Assembly: GCF_012030425.1 (NCBI RefSeq)
Contig: NZ_JAAUVN010000001.1
Coordinates: forward strand, 1,364,001 to 1,428,000
DNA: 64,000 nucleotides
From: Sphingobacterium sp. B16(2022)
GTDB taxonomy: Bacteria; Bacteroidota; Bacteroidia; Sphingobacteriales; Sphingobacteriaceae
Direction of reading: 5' to 3'
Part shown: in pieces, positions 53,688-60,997 of the stretch
Layout: each line of letters starts with the position of its first letter
How positions within the stretch are numbered: position 1 is the stretch's first letter
Notes under the pieces: model-generated
Seen by the model: the letters and a program-made list of their open reading frames with translations, nothing else
Told to the model about the DNA's origin: nothing
The model's database searches: none
Program-made: the position numbers and the translations under genes

Positions 53688-53852
53688 ATGGAAAACAATT
53701 TTGATAACAAGACTAATTTCTCAGAGGAAGAAGTCCCAAAGGAAGCACATGAAGAACAGGGTGATAAACCTGCTGCCAAAACGATCCCATGGGCAATTTG
53801 GATTGCAGTAATTGTCATGATCATTGTCTTCCTTTATATGTGGCAACGATAA
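53688..53852 (+). CDS. Small single-pass membrane protein
   Basis: A 54-residue protein with an acidic, Glu/Lys-rich N-terminal half (NFSEEEVPKEAHEEQGDKPAAK) and a C-terminal transmembrane segment (IPWAIWIAVIVMIIVFLYMW) ending QR. It is thus a tail-anchored small membrane protein. It starts 11 bases after the lipoprotein stop, so they probably form one transcript. No homologous family is recognised. Confidence 0.65.
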   Translation: MENNFDNKTNFSEEEVPKEAHEEQGDKPAAKTIPWAIWIAVIVMIIVFLYMWQR

Positions 53853-53864
53853 TTTTGACATCAG

Positions 53865-53958
53865 GCATTCCACATCGGCATTGTTTTAAATCTTTAGGTT
53901 GTTAGCGCCAACCTAAAGATCAGGTAAAGCACAGTGCTGATTGTGGAATGCTTGCTTT
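53865..53958 (+). terminator. Nested double-hairpin element with T run
   Basis: Outer arms GCATTCCACATCGGCA (53865-53880) and TGCTGATTGTGGAATGC (53935-53951) pair with one bulge and a wobble. An inner perfect 12-bp hairpin at 53890-53920 (ATCTTTAGGTTG / CAACCTAAAGAT) lies inside. A T-rich tail follows. It may end the small-gene transcript, but such a Y-shaped structure is unusual for a simple terminator. Confidence 0.6.
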
Positions 53959-54064
53959 TTGCACGCGCACAATACGATTCTTATAACCCAATATAAGAAG
54001 TTATACCTACCTGCTTTAATCTCTTGTATTGGGAAGATTAACAAGTTCACTAAAAATTATTCTT

Positions 54065-54949
54065 ATGAAAGTTACGACATCAAAACATCCTGCGTATCCG
54101 CAACCGCCATTTAAGAAACAGGATCAGCCTGTGCCGGGCGTATCCAAGAAAATGGATCCCGTGCCCGACCATGGAGAGAAATCATATATTGGAAATAATT
54201 TGCTAACCGGGCAGGTCTGTTTAATCACCGGCGGAGATTCAGGTATCGGCAAAGCGGTTGCCATAGCCATGGCTAGGGAAGGTGCTGATATCGCAATTAT
54301 CTATCTGGATGAGGTCGAAAGTGAAGATGCTGCAGATACAGCGAGCTGGATTGAAAAGGCTGGAAGAAAAGCACTACTGATTCAAGGAGATATACGGGAA
54401 GAATCTTTTTGTGAGTCCGCTATTAAGCATACGATCAAGGAATTTGGAAGACTGGATATTTTAATTAACAATGCGGCCTATCAGATGAGTTATCAGTCTG
54501 TGACCGATATCTCTGCCGAAGAATGGAATAAGACATTTGAAACAAATGTGAGCGGGATGTTTTATTTGACCAAACATGCCAAGCCACATCTTCCCAAAGG
54601 TGGGAGTGTGATCAATACGACTTCTGTCAATGCTTATGATCCTAATCCATCTTTGTTGCCCTATGCAGCGACAAAAGCGGCGATCCAAAATTATACTGCA
54701 AGCCTTGCCCAGCAATTTTTTGAGGACGGTTCAGATATCCGGGTCAATGCTGTTGCACCCGGACCGGTGTGGACACCACTGATTCCGAGCACCATTCCTG
54801 ATCATGAAAAATTTGGAGCCAATACACCGATCGGCCGACCTGGCCAGCCTGCAGAGCTGGCACCTATTTATGTATTTTTAGCGTCAGCCGCGGCTTCTTA
54901 TATTTCGGGAGCGACAATACCGGCTACCGGAGGACGTGTCACCATCTAG
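54065..54949 (+). CDS. SDR family oxidoreductase, YhxC/YghA-type
   Basis: A 294-residue SDR with an N-terminal extension rich in Pro/Lys (PAYPQPPFKKQDQPVPG), typical for the general-stress SDR group that includes Bacillus YhxC/YhdF and E. coli YghA. TGGDSGIGKA is the cofactor motif, NNAAYQ follows, and the catalytic Ser-Tyr-Lys lie at TTSVNAYDPNPSLLPYAATKAA. The substrate is unknown. ATG 54065 is preferred to the TTG at 54029. AGTTATACCT is at 53999-54008, about 57 bases upstream, similar to other stress genes. Confidence 0.9.
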   Translation: MKVTTSKHPAYPQPPFKKQDQPVPGVSKKMDPVPDHGEKSYIGNNLLTGQVCLITGGDSGIGKAVAIAMAREGADIAIIYLDEVESEDAADTASWIEKAGRKALLIQGDIREESFCESAIKHTIKEFGRLDILINNAAYQMSYQSVTDISAEEWNKTFETNVSGMFYLTKHAKPHLPKGGSVINTTSVNAYDPNPSLLPYAATKAAIQNYTASLAQQFFEDGSDIRVNAVAPGPVWTPLIPSTIPDHEKFGANTPIGRPGQPAELAPIYVFLASAAASYISGATIPATGGRVTI

Positions 54950-54970
54950 TATGATGCATTTGTAAAAACA

Positions 54971-55007
54971 AAAAAAGCTAGCATTTATAAAATGCTAGCT
55001 TTTTTTT
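54971..55007. terminator. Bidirectional terminator
   Basis: AAAAAAGCTAGCATTT pairs with AAATGCTAGCTTTTTT around a 3-base loop, with A and T runs on both sides. It separates the SDR (+) from the lipoprotein (-). Confidence 0.92.
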
Positions 55008-55021
55008 ATTTGACCGGAAGA

Positions 55022-55486
55022 CTACACAGCTCCGCGTGCGGCAGCTAGACAGTCATCACCATATTTTAAAATATGATCTTTATCTTGAGCAGAGATTTTC
55101 TTTTCTAAGAATGCTTTCTCCACATCAGTTCTGTCCTCAATGATATCTTTTTCGGCTTCAACAATATCATCGTTTGTTTTCGCATTGATGCGATCTACAA
55201 TTGACTTACCTAAGTCTGAAGCCAATTCTTTTGCTTTACTATTTGATAATGCAGGCATCGCAATTTTAGCTACTGCGGCATTTGCCGCTGCCATATTGGA
55301 ATAGACTGTTTTTTCCATATCAATATTCGCTGCTTTATCAGAAGCTTTTTCAGCATCAGTGGCAGCATCCATTGCTTTCTCTTCTGTCTGCTCCATTGCT
55401 TTTTCTGCTTTTTCCTGTGGTGTGTTGTTACATGCGTATAGCGTAGCGGCAGATAACGCCATTGTCAATAATGCTACTTTTCTCAT
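55022..55486 (-). CDS. Alanine/lysine/glutamate-rich lipoprotein
   Basis: 154 residues with SPII signal (ALSAATLYAC, Cys19). The mature part is hydrophilic and helical: a run of Ala, Lys, Glu and Asp with a 7-residue tendency (QEKAEKAMEQTEEKAMDAATDAEKAS), then a second helical segment. This suggests a coiled-coil or extended bundle anchored to the membrane. Two Cys near the end (CLAAARGAV) are unexplained. The family is not recognised. It follows the PNPOx-like gene on the same strand after 44 bases. Confidence 0.65.
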   Translation of the reverse strand: MRKVALLTMALSAATLYACNNTPQEKAEKAMEQTEEKAMDAATDAEKASDKAANIDMEKTVYSNMAAANAAVAKIAMPALSNSKAKELASDLGKSIVDRINAKTNDDIVEAEKDIIEDRTDVEKAFLEKKISAQDKDHILKYGDDCLAAARGAV

Positions 55487-55530
55487 AATATATGTGTTTT
55501 TGTGAATTTCTAATTTTTTAATACTACCAG

Positions 55531-56037
55531 TTATACCAGGATGTCACCTTCTCTTCCTTGATCACCCAGATCGCCACCTATGGCATTAATCAGTGTGACG
55601 GCATAGGAAACAAGTTTATGATGTTTGGTATCCCAGTAATGTGCCTTTTCAGGAACGATCTTAAATAAAATGATATTGGGGTCTTCACGGCCTTTTTCAA
55701 ACCAACCTTCTACAAATTTGTTCCAGTATTTGTCAATTCTTTGCTGATCATCGACGGCTTCCGCACTTCCGTATAAAGCGAGGTACTCCATGGAAGAAGG
55801 ATCTGAAAAATACAGCTGCACTTGTTTGTCCTGATTAATATTTTTGTATTTATCGCTTTCTTTTGATGCAAGAAACCAGATATTGCCCTGATCATCCACT
55901 TCTTGAACACTCATCGGAGTGGATTCGAATGGTGGCTGTTTCAGATCGGTACAGAAAAAACAATAATTGATGCCTTCGGCAAGCTCTTTGATTTTTTGTC
56001 GAGCTTCTTCTCTGTTTATAATATTCTCTTGACTCAT
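55531..56037 (-). CDS. Pyridoxamine 5'-phosphate oxidase-like / general stress protein 26 family
   Basis: The 168-residue protein has the split-barrel flavin-binding fold of the GS26 group: NYCFFCTDLKQPPFESTPMSVQEVDDQGNIWFLAS at the start, then KQVQLYFSDPSSMEYLALYGSAEAV, and a C-terminal WDTKHHKLVSY. Members bind FMN or F420 and are often stress-induced. The exact substrate cannot be read. It shares its region with the SDR and lipoproteins, which supports a stress role. Confidence 0.85.
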   Translation of the reverse strand: MSQENIINREEARQKIKELAEGINYCFFCTDLKQPPFESTPMSVQEVDDQGNIWFLASKESDKYKNINQDKQVQLYFSDPSSMEYLALYGSAEAVDDQQRIDKYWNKFVEGWFEKGREDPNIILFKIVPEKAHYWDTKHHKLVSYAVTLINAIGGDLGDQGREGDILV

Positions 56038-56132
56038 GTTAATGGCGTTAAATGTTTGTTTAAAATGATGTTTGGATATCTTTTGCGGTAACTAAACTTG
56101 CAATAAGGAAATACAGCTTAATCTCGAACTCG

Positions 56133-56393
56133 TTATCTTCTGGATTTTAATAAGTCGGTCGGGCAGGAACTATTATCACCATCCAACATCGACAGCAGTC
56201 CACTTTTTTTATTTTTTGATTCGCAGCATTTCCATATAATAAGGGCTACAATTGCACCACCTAACCAGAAGAGATTTTTATTACATTTTGCTTTCTTCTC
56301 TTTTTTAAAAGCTTCTTTACCGTACCGATGTGGGGAAGTGCCACTGCTTTCGTTTACTTGTTCAAATTCTTCTTTTAATTGTGAGTTTTTCAT
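56133..56393 (-). CDS. Small single-TM protein, unknown
   Basis: 86 residues. A basic charged first half (YGKEAFKKEKKAKCNKNL) leads into a transmembrane segment (FWLGGAIVALIIWKC) and a polar tail with Ser/Cys (NSSCPTDLLKSRR). Three cysteines flank the membrane segment. No family is recognised. GGGTAAAAG lies at 56458-56466 on the + strand (CTTTTACCC on the coding strand), about 65-73 bases before its start. Confidence 0.6.
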   Translation of the reverse strand: MKNSQLKEEFEQVNESSGTSPHRYGKEAFKKEKKAKCNKNLFWLGGAIVALIIWKCCESKNKKSGLLSMLDGDNSSCPTDLLKSRR

Positions 56394-56536
56394 GATTGAA
56401 TCTTTATTGTTAACTATTGCGCTTCATTCATAAAACAACCGGTGATGGGTAAAAGTTTGTTTTAAACTTAAAAACACATTTTTTTGACTGTACAGCCGGC
56501 TGTTTTTATGAACTTATTTCATTTTCAGTAATCATC

Positions 56537-56767
56537 CTATTTTGAAGTAGGAGGGACTGTACCACTTGGTATATTGGAAGTTGTATCCCGGTAGTTGACC
56601 GTGGTGGAGTCCTGATTGACGCTATCTGGATAAATGGGATTTCCCTGATCATCGATCGTGTCTGAATACTTTTTATCAGCGTCTTTATTATCATTATTGG
56701 CATTGCCACATCCTGTGACCAAAGCCAGACTTATAAAAGCTCCTAAAATAATTGACGTATTTTTCAT
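56537..56767 (-). CDS. Small lipoprotein, Asp/Ser/Thr-rich
   Basis: 76 residues with SPII signal MKNTSIILGAFISLALVTGC (Cys20). The mature region is polar (NNDNKDADKKYSDTIDDQGNPIYPDSVNQDSTTVNYRDT), without a recognisable domain. It resembles in design the lipoprotein at 53455. It is probably a membrane-anchored stress or envelope factor of unknown function. The minus strand reads from the ECF region. Confidence 0.6.
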   Translation of the reverse strand: MKNTSIILGAFISLALVTGCGNANNDNKDADKKYSDTIDDQGNPIYPDSVNQDSTTVNYRDTTSNIPSGTVPPTSK

Positions 56768-56886
56768 GATTGAATAGTTATGTTAAAAAAATATGATCTA
56801 TTTTGATCGATCGCCCGTATAAATAAGGTAACCGATTATTTTTATGACTATTTATTTAAGTTATTTCCGCTGGACTTGCAATGGAA

Positions 56887-57387
56887 TCAGGATAGCTGAT
56901 ACATTTTGAGTTTCTGTTGCAAGGTCTTTCTCGTCTGGTGAATTCGCGATTTAACCGTTCCTTCAGGTAGATTATAGGCTTCGGCAATCTCGTGATATTT
57001 ATAACCATCGAGATAAAGCTTAAATATTTCTGCATTATCGGCCGATACGCTTGCCAGAGCTTTTTGGATATCATCCTGTATCATTTTGTCTTCATTTAAG
57101 TTTTTTGATACGGTATTGAAATAGTCTGTATGAATATATTCTTCATAGATTAAATGCTTACGTTTTTCTCTTCTATACTGGTTGATATAGATATTTTTCA
57201 TAATCACATACAACCAGGTCATTAATTTTGGATCATTGATGAAATTATGAACTGATTTTAACGCCCGAATAAACGTTTCCTGTACCAAATCCTCTTTTTC
57301 ATCGTAATCATTGGTAAATTGGCTAGCGAAATGATTCAGTTGTTGTCTTTTTTCCTGGAATAAGACATTTAAATTTGCATGCTCCAT
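56887..57387 (-). CDS. ECF RNA polymerase sigma factor, copy 1
   Basis: 166 residues of sigma-70 region 2 and 4 type: FTNDYDEKEDLVQETFIRALKSVHNFINDPKLMTWLYVIMKNIYINQYRREKRK for region 2, and a region 4 helix-turn-helix EIFKLYLDGYKYHEIAEAYNLPEGTVKSRIHQTRKTLQQKL. The start is ATG 57387, because GGAGGA lies just before it and this length equals copy 2; another ATG four codons upstream would put the Shine-Dalgarno sequence inside the coding region. No anti-sigma gene is adjacent. It is about 80 percent identical by eye to copy 2. Confidence 0.92.
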   Translation of the reverse strand: MEHANLNVLFQEKRQQLNHFASQFTNDYDEKEDLVQETFIRALKSVHNFINDPKLMTWLYVIMKNIYINQYRREKRKHLIYEEYIHTDYFNTVSKNLNEDKMIQDDIQKALASVSADNAEIFKLYLDGYKYHEIAEAYNLPEGTVKSRIHQTRKTLQQKLKMYQLS

Positions 57388-57790
57388 ATTTTCCTCCATT
57401 AATTTAAAAGTGTTACTAATTTAACGGTCATTTGGCATTAAAAGTTTAGCCTTTACGCGGGTATAACTAATGGTTTTATGGGGCTAGGTATAAGTACCAG
57501 TGTGATCCGTACGTTCAAAATCTGCATCATTTCTGCCATAGATCATATTTTTGATAATTAAAGATTTTCCCTGCCCGTTCGTATCCATAATGAAAGGGGT
57601 GTTTGTTCAAAGCGATTGCGCATTTACCACATACGCGGTATAACACATAAAATCAGTCATTTATAGGTGAAAACACCTGTTGTCTCGGTGTGAAATACCC
57701 TTAAAGTAATATGAATTGAACTTTTACCTGCTTGGATTGATTCTTTATTTAAAAGATCATAACGTATTACTTAATTAAAAAAGGAGTCAG
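57388..57790. promoter_or_regulatory. Divergent regulatory region between sigma factor 1 and a small membrane protein gene
   Basis: About 400 bases. On the minus strand GTTATACCC (57459-57467) and CTTATACC (57487-57494) lie 72-107 bases before sigma copy 1. On the plus strand GTGAAATACCC (57690-57700) lies 91 bases before the small membrane gene. Shine-Dalgarno sequences are at 57392-57397 (minus) and 57781-57786 (plus). No ORF is supported. Confidence 0.5.
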
Positions 57791-58051
57791 ATGGAAAATT
57801 TAGAAAACAAAAACCTTCAAGAAGGAGAGATGACCAAGGAGATCGAGGAAAAAACCGCTCAATTGCCTTCAAAAGTATTCTTATGTGCAGCCATCACGGC
57901 CATGATCGGCGCAGCAGCTTTAAAATGTGTCGGGCACAAACATAGTGCACTATTTGTCGGGCAATGGGTAGCACCGTTTCTGCTGTTTGGAATTTACAAT
58001 AAGATCGTGAAAACTCAGGGACACGATCAGCAGGATAATAAAAATGCATAA
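57791..58051 (+). CDS. Small two-TM membrane protein
   Basis: 86 residues: an acidic N-terminal helix, two hydrophobic segments (about 29-45 and 50-68) and a polar tail. Two cysteines and a His-Lys-His motif (CVGHKHSA) lie between the segments. Such two-helix hairpins are common but of unknown role. It has a strong Shine-Dalgarno sequence, AAGGAG, four bases before the ATG, uncommon here, as also for the sigma factor. It is followed by the DUF4142 gene 51 bases later, in one transcript probably. Confidence 0.7.
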   Translation: MENLENKNLQEGEMTKEIEEKTAQLPSKVFLCAAITAMIGAAALKCVGHKHSALFVGQWVAPFLLFGIYNKIVKTQGHDQQDNKNA

Positions 58052-58102
58052 GGTATATTTTATTATAGATGAAGATAAATCACTAACATTCATATTAAAA
58101 TC

Positions 58103-58648
58103 ATGATCAGAAATTTAAAATTATGGGGTATCTTTCTAGGAATTATTGCCCTGTTAGCCTTTAAACAGCAAAATGCTGAACAGGAATTTATAACGAAAGC
58201 TTATATGTCCAATCAATATGAAATTGCTGTTGCCAAGCTAGCCAGTGAGAGATCAAAGAATGATGCGGTTAAAAACTATGCAAGCATGTTGATCGATGAT
58301 CATCAAAAATTAATCGGCGATTTGCAAAAGATGTCAAGTACACTTGGCTTCACATTGACGGATGGCTTAGATGCCGATCATCAAAAGAAGTGGGATATGG
58401 TAAAAGGGAGTGACAGTACTAGCTTCGATCAAGCTTTTAAAGATGAGGCGATTGCCTCCCATCAGCAGGCAATCGATTTATTTGAAAAAGCAAGCAGCAA
58501 TGAGCAGATCAAAGATACCGCTCTTAAAAACTGGATCATTGGTACCTTGCCTTCTTTAAAAGCACACTTGGATCAAGCCCGTGTATTAGTGGCAAATGGA
58601 GCAACTGAAACAGCTTCGACTATTCCGCCGTATACTAAGGGGGGATAG
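58103..58648 (+). CDS. DUF4142 protein
   Basis: 181 residues with a signal-like N-terminus (LKLWGIFLGIIALLAF) and a ferritin-like helical bundle typical for DUF4142: EFITKAYMSNQYEIAVAKLASERSKNDAVKNYASMLIDDHQKLIGDLQKMSSTLG, then FKDEAIASHQQAIDLFEKASSNEQIKDTALKNWIIGTLPSLKAHLDQARVLV. It is likely periplasmic or outer-membrane associated. Function is unknown; family members are often stress-induced. Ends before a strong terminator. Confidence 0.85.
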   Translation: MIRNLKLWGIFLGIIALLAFKQQNAEQEFITKAYMSNQYEIAVAKLASERSKNDAVKNYASMLIDDHQKLIGDLQKMSSTLGFTLTDGLDADHQKKWDMVKGSDSTSFDQAFKDEAIASHQQAIDLFEKASSNEQIKDTALKNWIIGTLPSLKAHLDQARVLVANGATETASTIPPYTKGG

Positions 58649-58693
58649 TGAAGAAAAGAATTAAATTTTATAATAAGCTTAAGTCATATTTAG

Positions 58694-58738
58694 ATCACGT
58701 TAAGAAGGTATTTATGCTTTCCTTAACGTGATTTTTTT
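58694..58738 (+). terminator. Rho-independent terminator
   Basis: ATCACGTTAAG (58694-58704) pairs with CTTAACGTGAT (58722-58732), with an additional inner pairing, and is followed by six T. It ends the DUF4142 gene. Confidence 0.88.
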
Positions 58739-58767
58739 GGCAAAAGGTTTTCCCTCTTTACCCAATC

Positions 58768-59268
58768 TTATGCATGATCATACATCTTCAACTTTTGCTG
58801 CAGCGCTTTACGCGTCAAATGAATGCGTGACTTGATGGTGCCTTCTGGAACTTTAAGCAGTTCTGCAATTTCATGATACTTATAACCATCTAAATGCAAA
58901 CGGAAAATCTCTGCATTTTCGGTGGAGAGGCTATCAATTGCTTTTTGGATATCTTCGTTAATCATTTTGTTTTCTGATAAATTAGTACTTATATATGCAC
59001 TGGAATCAGCGTGTAAAAAGTAATCATAGATCACATTTTTTCGCTTTTCTTTTCGATATTGATTGATGTAAACATTTTTCATGATGACATACAGCCAGGT
59101 CACCAATTTAGGATCATTTATAAATTCATTTATGGATTTTAATGCCCTTAAATACGTTTCTTGTATCAGATCTTCTTTTTCGTCATAATCTGATGTAAAT
59201 TGACTTGCAAAATGACTCAGTAATTGTCTTTTTTCCTGGAACAAGACATTTAAATTTACATTTCCCAT
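58768..59268 (-). CDS. ECF RNA polymerase sigma factor, copy 2
   Basis: 166 residues, a close paralog of copy 1 with the same length and the same order of motifs: FTSDYDEKEDLIQETYLRALKSINEFINDPKLVTWLYVIMKNVYINQYRKEKRK and EIFRLHLDGYKYHEIAELLKVPEGTIKSRIHLTRKALQQKL. It has the strong Shine-Dalgarno sequence AAGGAGGT (59273-59280) right before the ATG. GGGTATGAAA on the plus strand (59349-59358) is about 85 bases before the start. It has no anti-sigma neighbour. Both sigma factors may read similar promoters. Confidence 0.93.
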   Translation of the reverse strand: MGNVNLNVLFQEKRQLLSHFASQFTSDYDEKEDLIQETYLRALKSINEFINDPKLVTWLYVIMKNVYINQYRKEKRKNVIYDYFLHADSSAYISTNLSENKMINEDIQKAIDSLSTENAEIFRLHLDGYKYHEIAELLKVPEGTIKSRIHLTRKALQQKLKMYDHA

Positions 59269-59747
59269 CTGGACCTCCTTCTTAACACCAACTTGATCCT
59301 TTTATAACGTTAAATTTAAGATAATAGTTTGATAATAAGTAAGGTAAAGGGTATGAAATGTAATAATACGTATAAAGTGCAAGAAGTGTCTTCTGATAAA
59401 AAAGGGGATGGTTAGCATTTTTACCTAGATATCATCCATTTTAAGAACTTTGTAAGAAATAGGTCAGATTTATAGAAAAGGTATTTAATACTTATAAAAG
59501 TCAGAGTCTCTCCATGTGGGTAAAGAGCGATCTCTATTGTGGTATCGACCTTTGGTTCTACCGACTAGCTGGTCAGGCATATATGGTCGGTGGTTGTACA
59601 TTTATATAGCTTGTGATTCGATTTTACCATGTAGATCAAGACATAAGGATATGACAACCTACATGGTAAAAAATGTGTACTTAAAGTTTTCATCGAATGG
59701 ATTGACAATTATCAAGATAGCACCTTGATCATCGACTGATTTAGCGA
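59269..59747. other. Intergenic region between sigma copy 2 and the acidic gene
   Basis: About 480 bases without a supported gene. It contains GGGTATGAAA (59349-59358), a perfect 13-bp inverted repeat at 59622-59671 and no other clear signal. A possible 70-codon frame at 59516-59728 has no family support and a GTG start. Confidence 0.5.
59622..59671. repeat. Inverted repeat with 24-base loop
   Basis: TTTTACCATGTAG (59622-59634) pairs perfectly with CTACATGGTAAAA (59659-59671). There is no T run on either strand, so it is more likely an operator or structured RNA element. Confidence 0.55.
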
Positions 59748-60332
59748 TTACAAGAAATTGCCTCGATTATCTTCCGTTTCAAGTCCTTCTGCTTCAAGAT
59801 CCTGATCATTATGATCGAAGTCTTTATTTTCATTATTATTTTGATCAGAGAAATCTCTTTCTTCCAAAAATTCATCTTGGTCTTCTTCTGGAAATTCGCT
59901 CGGTGTATCTTGTCCAAGATCATCTTTTTCCTCAACCGGCAACTCATCGTCAGGTTCTATTTCTTCCAGTTCATCTTCATCTTGCTCAGGAAGTTCCAAC
60001 GGATCTTCATCATCGGGATCAATGTCACTTTCATCAGGACGCTGATTTAATGGATCGATGGGGTCAATTAAATCATCACGATCTCTGCGATCATCACGAT
60101 CCTCATCCTCTAAAGCGTCTTCATTCAGTCCTGAACCTTGATCATCTGCTTCGTCCGGTACAAAATTTGGATCCTCTAACTCCGGATCAGGATTGGAGGA
60201 TGGATTTTCTGCCTGCTTTTGCTCGCGAAGATCGTTTTCATTGTTAGCAGATCTGTTCGGATCGGTATTGGTAAGAATTGCTGCAATAATAAGACCTAGT
60301 CTTTTTGTTGCTGTTGTTTTATTTAAGTCCAT
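59748..60332 (-). CDS. Extremely acidic protein with KRLGLIIA motif, copy 1
   Basis: 194 residues. An N-terminal segment TKRLGLIIAAILTNTD, hydrophobic and amphipathic, is followed by an almost purely acidic low-complexity tail of Asp, Glu, Asn, Pro and Gln (DDQGSGLNEDALEDEDRDD and so on), with no Cys. The charge is strongly negative. No domain is recognised. A paralog of 81 residues lies at 60533-60778 with the same start motif. Possible roles include calcium binding, a polyanion-like decoy or chaperone; all are inference. It is probably cytoplasmic, since the start is not a signal peptide. Confidence 0.6.
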   Translation of the reverse strand: MDLNKTTATKRLGLIIAAILTNTDPNRSANNENDLREQKQAENPSSNPDPELEDPNFVPDEADDQGSGLNEDALEDEDRDDRRDRDDLIDPIDPLNQRPDESDIDPDDEDPLELPEQDEDELEEIEPDDELPVEEKDDLGQDTPSEFPEEDQDEFLEERDFSDQNNNENKDFDHNDQDLEAEGLETEDNRGNFL

Positions 60333-60456
60333 AGTTCTAATTTTTTATGATGTGATTTGTAAGAAGAACAGCTTTCAGAATGAAATAGTTGGTTCGTTAA
60401 ATACCTGAAATATTGGAGAAGTACGCAGGTGATTTGCGAGAAAAGGGTAATGGCAT

Positions 60457-60492
60457 AAAAAAAGAATGCAAGGTCATCTTGCATTCTTTTTT
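60457..60492 (-). terminator. Rho-independent terminator (minus strand)
   Basis: GAATGCAAG (60464-60472) pairs with CTTGCATTC (60478-60486) around a 5-base loop, with seven A on the left that become T on the minus strand. It ends the copy 2 acidic gene. Confidence 0.88.
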
Positions 60493-60532
60493 ATGTACAT
60501 GTGCTCAATACCAGCACAATAAAGGCAATTTT

Positions 60533-60778
60533 TTAAAGGAAGTCATCTTCCTGTTCAAGTTCATCCTCATCAGGTATTTCTTCTAAAGGATCGGGTTCCT
60601 CGAAATCGTCATCATAGAGTTCTTCATCTTCCTCCAGTTCGTCGTCATCCTCGGGACCTCTGTTTCGTAATGTTGTTGTGTTTACGTTTGCGAAAGATTG
60701 ATTCGCATTTCCCAAAATTGTTGCAATAATAAGACCTAGTCTTTTATTCGTTGCGTTTTCTTGTAGATTCATCATCAT
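60533..60778 (-). CDS. Extremely acidic protein with KRLGLIIA motif, copy 2
   Basis: 81 residues. It starts MMMNLQENATNKRLGLIIATIL, close to copy 1 (TKRLGLIIAAIL), then NANQSFANVNTTT and an acidic tail of DDDELEEDEELYDDDFEEPDPLEEIPDEDELEQEDDFL type. It is a shorter version of copy 1. Their first coding parts are nearly identical at DNA level (60722-60744 versus 60282-60304). No known family is recognised. Confidence 0.6.
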   Translation of the reverse strand: MMMNLQENATNKRLGLIIATILGNANQSFANVNTTTLRNRGPEDDDELEEDEELYDDDFEEPDPLEEIPDEDELEQEDDFL

Positions 60779-60997
60779 GATGCTTTTTTAGCTCTATAAT
60801 TGATTAACAAATGACATTGCTAAATTGTTGTGTCATTACGACTTTAAAAAGGTAAAAAATAGCTGCAATAAAATGAAGATAGGTGATTTGATATATTTCT
60901 GTTTATCTTCGGTACCTAAGGAAAGGCTAGGGCTATGATGGATGATTAGGTTCCAATACTTTGATTATTCATTTCAAGTGCTACAAGCGACAATAAA

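Noticed and set aside
59516..59728. 70-codon frame in the gap next to sigma copy 2
   Set aside because: It has a GTG start, unusual Trp/Tyr/Arg composition, no motif, and overlaps an inverted repeat.
59811..60408. Open frames on the + strand opposite the acidic gene (79, 114 and 71 codons)
   Set aside because: They are the complement of an Asp/Glu-rich coding stretch, which automatically gives long His/Phe/Leu-rich frames. The acidic reading is supported by its paralog, the + frames are not.
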